DNA of 64,000 bases, from NCBI GenBank assembly GCA_964441235.1, contig CAYTUQ010000008.1, forward strand, positions 1 to 64,000, in the 5' to 3' direction. Position 1 is the stretch's first letter. Every line of letters starts with the position of its first letter. The translations under genes were made by a program, and so were the position numbers. The notes under the pieces are model-generated. The model saw only the letters and a list, made by a program, of their open reading frames with translations. It had not been told where the DNA came from and ran no database searches. This DNA is from BS750m-G69 sp964441235 (GTDB lineage Bacteria > Fidelibacterota > UBA2242). Shown one piece after another: positions 61,176-64,000 of the stretch.

Positions 61176-62642
61176 TTATTGCAAATCGCCCATTAATCCC
61201 AATTTCCGCAGCCTTGCTCTGAATGTATGTGGCTTTATTCCAAGTAAATTTGCTGCCTGTTCAGCATTTCCATTGGTTTTTTCGAGTGCTACTTTATAGT
61301 ATTGAGGAACAATTTTACGGTCAAAATCTGCTCCGGTATCGGGAATATTAAATTCGTTAAAAGCTATCCCGGAATCTATTATGTTTAGGTTTCTTGTTGT
61401 GATGAAATTGCCAGGAGCAAGAAATGCTGTTTCAAGAGCGTTTTGTAGTTGACGAATATTACCTTTCCATGGATTTTTATTGATCAAGTCTATAGCGGAA
61501 TTATCAAGGGTTTTATTTTGCTGATGTTTCTCATTCAATCTCTCTACAATGTAGTTTGCAATTAATATTTTATCGTTTCCTCGATTTCTTAGGGGTGGTA
61601 GTTTAATCTCTGCGTGAACAAGACGATAGAAAAGGTCTTCCCGAAAATCACCTGTACTGACAAGTTCCCTGATGTCTTTATTTGTTGCGGAGATTACTCG
61701 TACATTTACTTTTACCTCCTGGGTTGCTCCCAGTGGAATAAAAGTTCCATCATGCAAAACGCGTAAAAGTTTAACTTGCATTTGTATAGGCAAGTCTGTG
61801 ATTTCATCAAGAAAAATTGTTCCACAATCTGCCAGTTTGAATTTTCCCACTTTGTCTGAAATTGCTCCGGTAAATGAACCTTTTTTATGCCCAAAGAATT
61901 CACTCTCAAAAAGTTCTCTTGGAATAGCTCCACAATTTATTTTGATAAAACTCTTTTCCTTTCTCGAACTATTATAGTGAATCGCTTCTGCTACTAATTC
62001 TTTGCCTGATCCACTTTCGCCCTGAATAAAAATCGGAATATCAGTATCAGCAAACATTCCAATTTGTTCTTTAATTTTTAAGATATCAGGGCATTCACCA
62101 ACAATGTTATCATATTTTAGATGCAATTGATTTCTTAGATTTATGTTTTCTCTAGAGAGCTTTGTTAATTCTACTTTTACTTCTTTAACATTCTGAATCT
62201 TTGGGAAATCATCCAATTTAAAATTGACCTCGGAAATCTCAGCCTCTCTGGAAACTTGAATCAATTTTGCATCTATTACACCACCTTGTTTTAAGAAAAT
62301 CCAGCAAGCGTGCATTGTGGGTGTTCCTGATGTTATTGAGATAGTATAATTGGCGCTTTTATTTTCATTTAATATCTGTTTAACGGCGCTATACATTGCA
62401 GGGTAAACGGTATTGTAGTTGGTTGGGTTTTCGGATAATGCCTCCTGGTAGTGAACTTTAAGATAAGGGAAATGCTCTTTACAATAGAGGAGAATTTTTG
62501 ATGCCGGTTTTAGATATTTTTCATGGTTGTACAATAGATAGAGTTTATCAAACTTCTTCTGTTGAAGAATCGATAAGATTGCACCTTTTTTCTCTTCAGG
62601 ATAGCAATCGTTATTACCGATGAATGAAAGTAGAATTTTCAT
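61176..62642 (-). CDS. RtcR-like sigma-54 activator with CARF-like sensor domain
   Basis: 488 residues from the ATG at 62642. N-terminal domain 1-about 150 is CARF-like: 'MKILLSFIGNNDCYPEEKKG' start and 'YTISITSGTPTMHACWIFLK' (about 99-118) with the SGTPxM loop seen in RtcR and other CARF proteins. AAA+ domain with Walker A GESGSGKE (208-215), sigma-54 loop GSFTGA (255-260; usual GAFTGA), 'GTIFLDEITDLP'; C-terminal Fis-type helix-turn-helix 'NAEQAANLLGIKPHTFRARLR'. RtcR senses RNA-damage products and activates RtcBA; here the partner gene is different. Starts 2 nt after the tRNA-Ser 3' end, with no Shine-Dalgarno outside the tRNA. Confidence 0.9.
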   Translation of the reverse strand: MKILLSFIGNNDCYPEEKKGAILSILQQKKFDKLYLLYNHEKYLKPASKILLYCKEHFPYLKVHYQEALSENPTNYNTVYPAMYSAVKQILNENKSANYTISITSGTPTMHACWIFLKQGGVIDAKLIQVSREAEISEVNFKLDDFPKIQNVKEVKVELTKLSRENINLRNQLHLKYDNIVGECPDILKIKEQIGMFADTDIPIFIQGESGSGKELVAEAIHYNSSRKEKSFIKINCGAIPRELFESEFFGHKKGSFTGAISDKVGKFKLADCGTIFLDEITDLPIQMQVKLLRVLHDGTFIPLGATQEVKVNVRVISATNKDIRELVSTGDFREDLFYRLVHAEIKLPPLRNRGNDKILIANYIVERLNEKHQQNKTLDNSAIDLINKNPWKGNIRQLQNALETAFLAPGNFITTRNLNIIDSGIAFNEFNIPDTGADFDRKIVPQYYKVALEKTNGNAEQAANLLGIKPHTFRARLRKLGLMGDLQ

Positions 62643-62644
62643 TG

Positions 62645-62736
62645 CGGAGAGACAGGGATTCGAACCCTGGATACCGGTTTTTGCCAGTATACTCACTTAG
62701 CAGGCGAGCGCCTTAAGCCAACTCGGCCATCTCTCC
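62645..62736 (-). tRNA. tRNA-Ser (GCT)
   Basis: 92-nt type II tRNA on the minus strand: acceptor GGAGAGA / TCTCTCC with discriminator G, anticodon loop CTGCTAA (GCT, reads AGC/AGU), long variable arm TACTGGCAAAAACCGGTA, T-arm CAGGG TTCGAAT CCCTG. CCA is not fully encoded (CA then the ATG of the regulator). Right edge of the accessory block; tRNA-Ser genes are frequent integration sites. Confidence 0.95.
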
Positions 62737-62864
62737 AAAGAATATTAATTTAATCAAATAACTAAATATTTCGTTATATACGTAATCTCTATATAATAAA
62801 AGCGTGGGAATTTAAACAAACAATTTTGTATATTCAAAACGTATTTTAAAATGAGGAGGGAAAT

Positions 62865-64000
62865 ATGAATCCATTAGTTATATCACACAGATTTTTTGAA
62901 AATGTTGAGAAATACCCCGAAAAGGCTGCACTTTTATCCAAAATTGAAGGTGCTTATAGACCGGTAACATATTGGGAATTAGGAGAAATTGTTCGGAATG
63001 TATCTATGACACTTGATTCATGGGGAATAAAAAAGGGCGACAGAATTGCAATAATTTCGGATAATCGTGAAGAATGGATTATGTCTGATTTATCAAATAT
63101 TTCAATTGGTGCTATATCTGTTCCTATATATCCGACGCTAACATTTTCGCAGATTGGAGACCTTTTTAAACACTCTGAACCTCGAGTAGTTTTTGTTGCA
63201 ACAAGGGATTTGTTGAAAAAAGTTTTGGATACAGATTATAAATTCGAACATATTGTAGTTTTTAATAAATGTCCTGAGGAAAACAATGTTGTTATGTTCG
63301 AAACTATAAAGAATGAAGGAAAAAAGCTTTATAGTAAGTCTCCTGATAGATTTCAATATTTATTGAATTCTGTGAATGAAACTGATATTGCTTGTATTAA
63401 TTATACTTCCGGTACAACGGGGGATCCAAAGGGTGTAATGCTAACTAACGCCAATTTTGTTTCCAACGCAGATAATGGTAAAAAAGTAATTCCCATTTCA
63501 TCGTCAGACATCTTTTTATCATTTCTTCCACTCAGTCATGTTTTAGAAAGGTTAGGGGGCTATTATACCCCAATGTTACTGGGAACTACAATAGGATTTG
63601 CGGAAAGTGTCGATACGGTTGTAGATAATATGATGGAGGTGCGACCTACAATTATAATCTGTGTTCCTCGCCTTTTTGAAAAAATATACTCTACAGTAAT
63701 ATCAGGTGTAGAATCAGGTTCAGTAATTAAAAAGAAAATATTTTATTGGGCACTTAGAACTGGTAAAATGCGGATAGATGAGGAAATTAAAAATATTTCT
63801 CTGACCAAATGTCAGAAGAAAAAGATAAAATTCGCTGATAAACTTGTTTTTAGCAAGTTACAGGCGAAAACTGGTGGGAGGCTTCAAAGATTTGTTTCAG
63901 GTGGCGCCCCATTATCTACTGAAATTGCTGAGTTTTTCTTCGCAGCCGGTTTAAATATATACGAAGGTTATGGTTTAACTGAAACCAGTCCTGTAATTAC
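62865..64000 (+). CDS. long-chain acyl-CoA synthetase (FadD-like), 5' part
   Basis: First 378 codons of an AMP-forming enzyme that runs off the window. ATG at 62865 is preceded by GAGGAGGG. It reads MNPLVISHRFFENVEKYPEK, then 'SWGIKKGDRIAIISDNREEW' and the AMP-binding P-loop 'INYTSGTTGDPKGVMLTN' (about residues 178-195), followed by 'LPLSHVLERLGGYYTPMLLG' typical of long-chain fatty acid-CoA ligases of the AMP-forming bacterial type, and 'GGAPLSTEIAEFFFAAGLNI' with 'YEGYGLTETSPVI' at the edge. Activates fatty acids to acyl-CoA for lipid synthesis or degradation. Complete as far as visible. Confidence 0.92.
   Translation, partial: MNPLVISHRFFENVEKYPEKAALLSKIEGAYRPVTYWELGEIVRNVSMTLDSWGIKKGDRIAIISDNREEWIMSDLSNISIGAISVPIYPTLTFSQIGDLFKHSEPRVVFVATRDLLKKVLDTDYKFEHIVVFNKCPEENNVVMFETIKNEGKKLYSKSPDRFQYLLNSVNETDIACINYTSGTTGDPKGVMLTNANFVSNADNGKKVIPISSSDIFLSFLPLSHVLERLGGYYTPMLLGTTIGFAESVDTVVDNMMEVRPTIIICVPRLFEKIYSTVISGVESGSVIKKKIFYWALRTGKMRIDEEIKNISLTKCQKKKIKFADKLVFSKLQAKTGGRLQRFVSGGAPLSTEIAEFFFAAGLNIYEGYGLTETSPVI

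Noticed and set aside
62643..62696. Longer start for the CARF regulator
   Set aside because: The extra 18 codons are the reverse reading of tRNA-Ser; the conserved domain begins at MKILLSF.

Overview
The window is AT-rich DNA from a Gram-negative (diderm) bacterium. TolC-type and other outer-membrane proteins, very large MacB/FtsX-type permeases, a chlamydial/Bacteroidetes-type V-ATPase operon (E, DUF2764, A, B, D, I, K), an 800-residue SppA and a SecA with a C-terminal SEC-C zinc motif together suggest an uncultured lineage of the FCB superphylum (for example Marinimicrobia, KSB1, Cloacimonadota or Ignavibacteria-like). No rRNA is present, so this placement is an inference.

Layout. 0-16.6 kb: a minus-strand tripartite export operon (membrane-fusion protein, TolC-like channel, one LolD/MacB-type ATPase, four large FtsX-type permeases). 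A good sigma-54 promoter precedes it, and a divergently encoded NtrC-type response regulator and NtrY-like kinase lie beside it. Permease genes share blocks of perfect identity (197 and 233 bp), a sign of gene conversion, and the last one has lost its C-terminus. 16.8-27.4 kb: housekeeping and envelope genes (DUF1460 protein, stand-alone E2-type acyltransferase, two tandem GltS-like Na+/glutamate symporters, a long SppA with a barrel-like N-terminal extension, an ElbB/DJ-1 protein, a lipoprotein of the endonuclease/exonuclease/phosphatase fold, an outer-membrane protein). 28-31.5 kb: EtfB-EtfA-FAD dehydrogenase, the gene order of an electron-bifurcating lactate dehydrogenase. 31.7-41.1 kb: V-ATPase operon, split between I and K by accessory DNA (RhuM/Fic protein, DNA-methyltransferase tail, duplicated start of the K gene, nuclease-like protein, attC-like element). 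41.4-49.5 kb: nusB, a four-helix-bundle gene broken by two kinds of small palindromic element, secA, a group-II-intron-like fragment, a radical-SAM pseudogene, a spore-photoproduct-lyase-like gene and a NUDIX hydrolase.

50.07-62.74 kb: an accessory block bracketed by tRNA-Lys(TTT) and tRNA-Ser(GCT). It holds a broken IS1634-type transposase; a signalling operon of two TPR histidine kinases and two atypical receiver proteins, one with a HEPN-like RNxxxH motif; a truncated third kinase; a frameshifted AAA/DUF4143 ATPase; and a CARF-like sigma-54 regulator of the RtcR type that starts two bases after tRNA-Ser and is followed 18 bp on by an unrecognised 520-residue protein. These are the best candidates for new biology: a Detocs-like defensive two-component operon and a CARF-regulated module. 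A FadD-like acyl-CoA synthetase runs off the right edge.

The intergenic DNA is unusually rich in short palindromes (core like CCnAAGGGATCCCTTnGG), longer imperfect palindromes and ATTGATCATTG-type arrays. Several sit inside broken genes, so they have been mobile.
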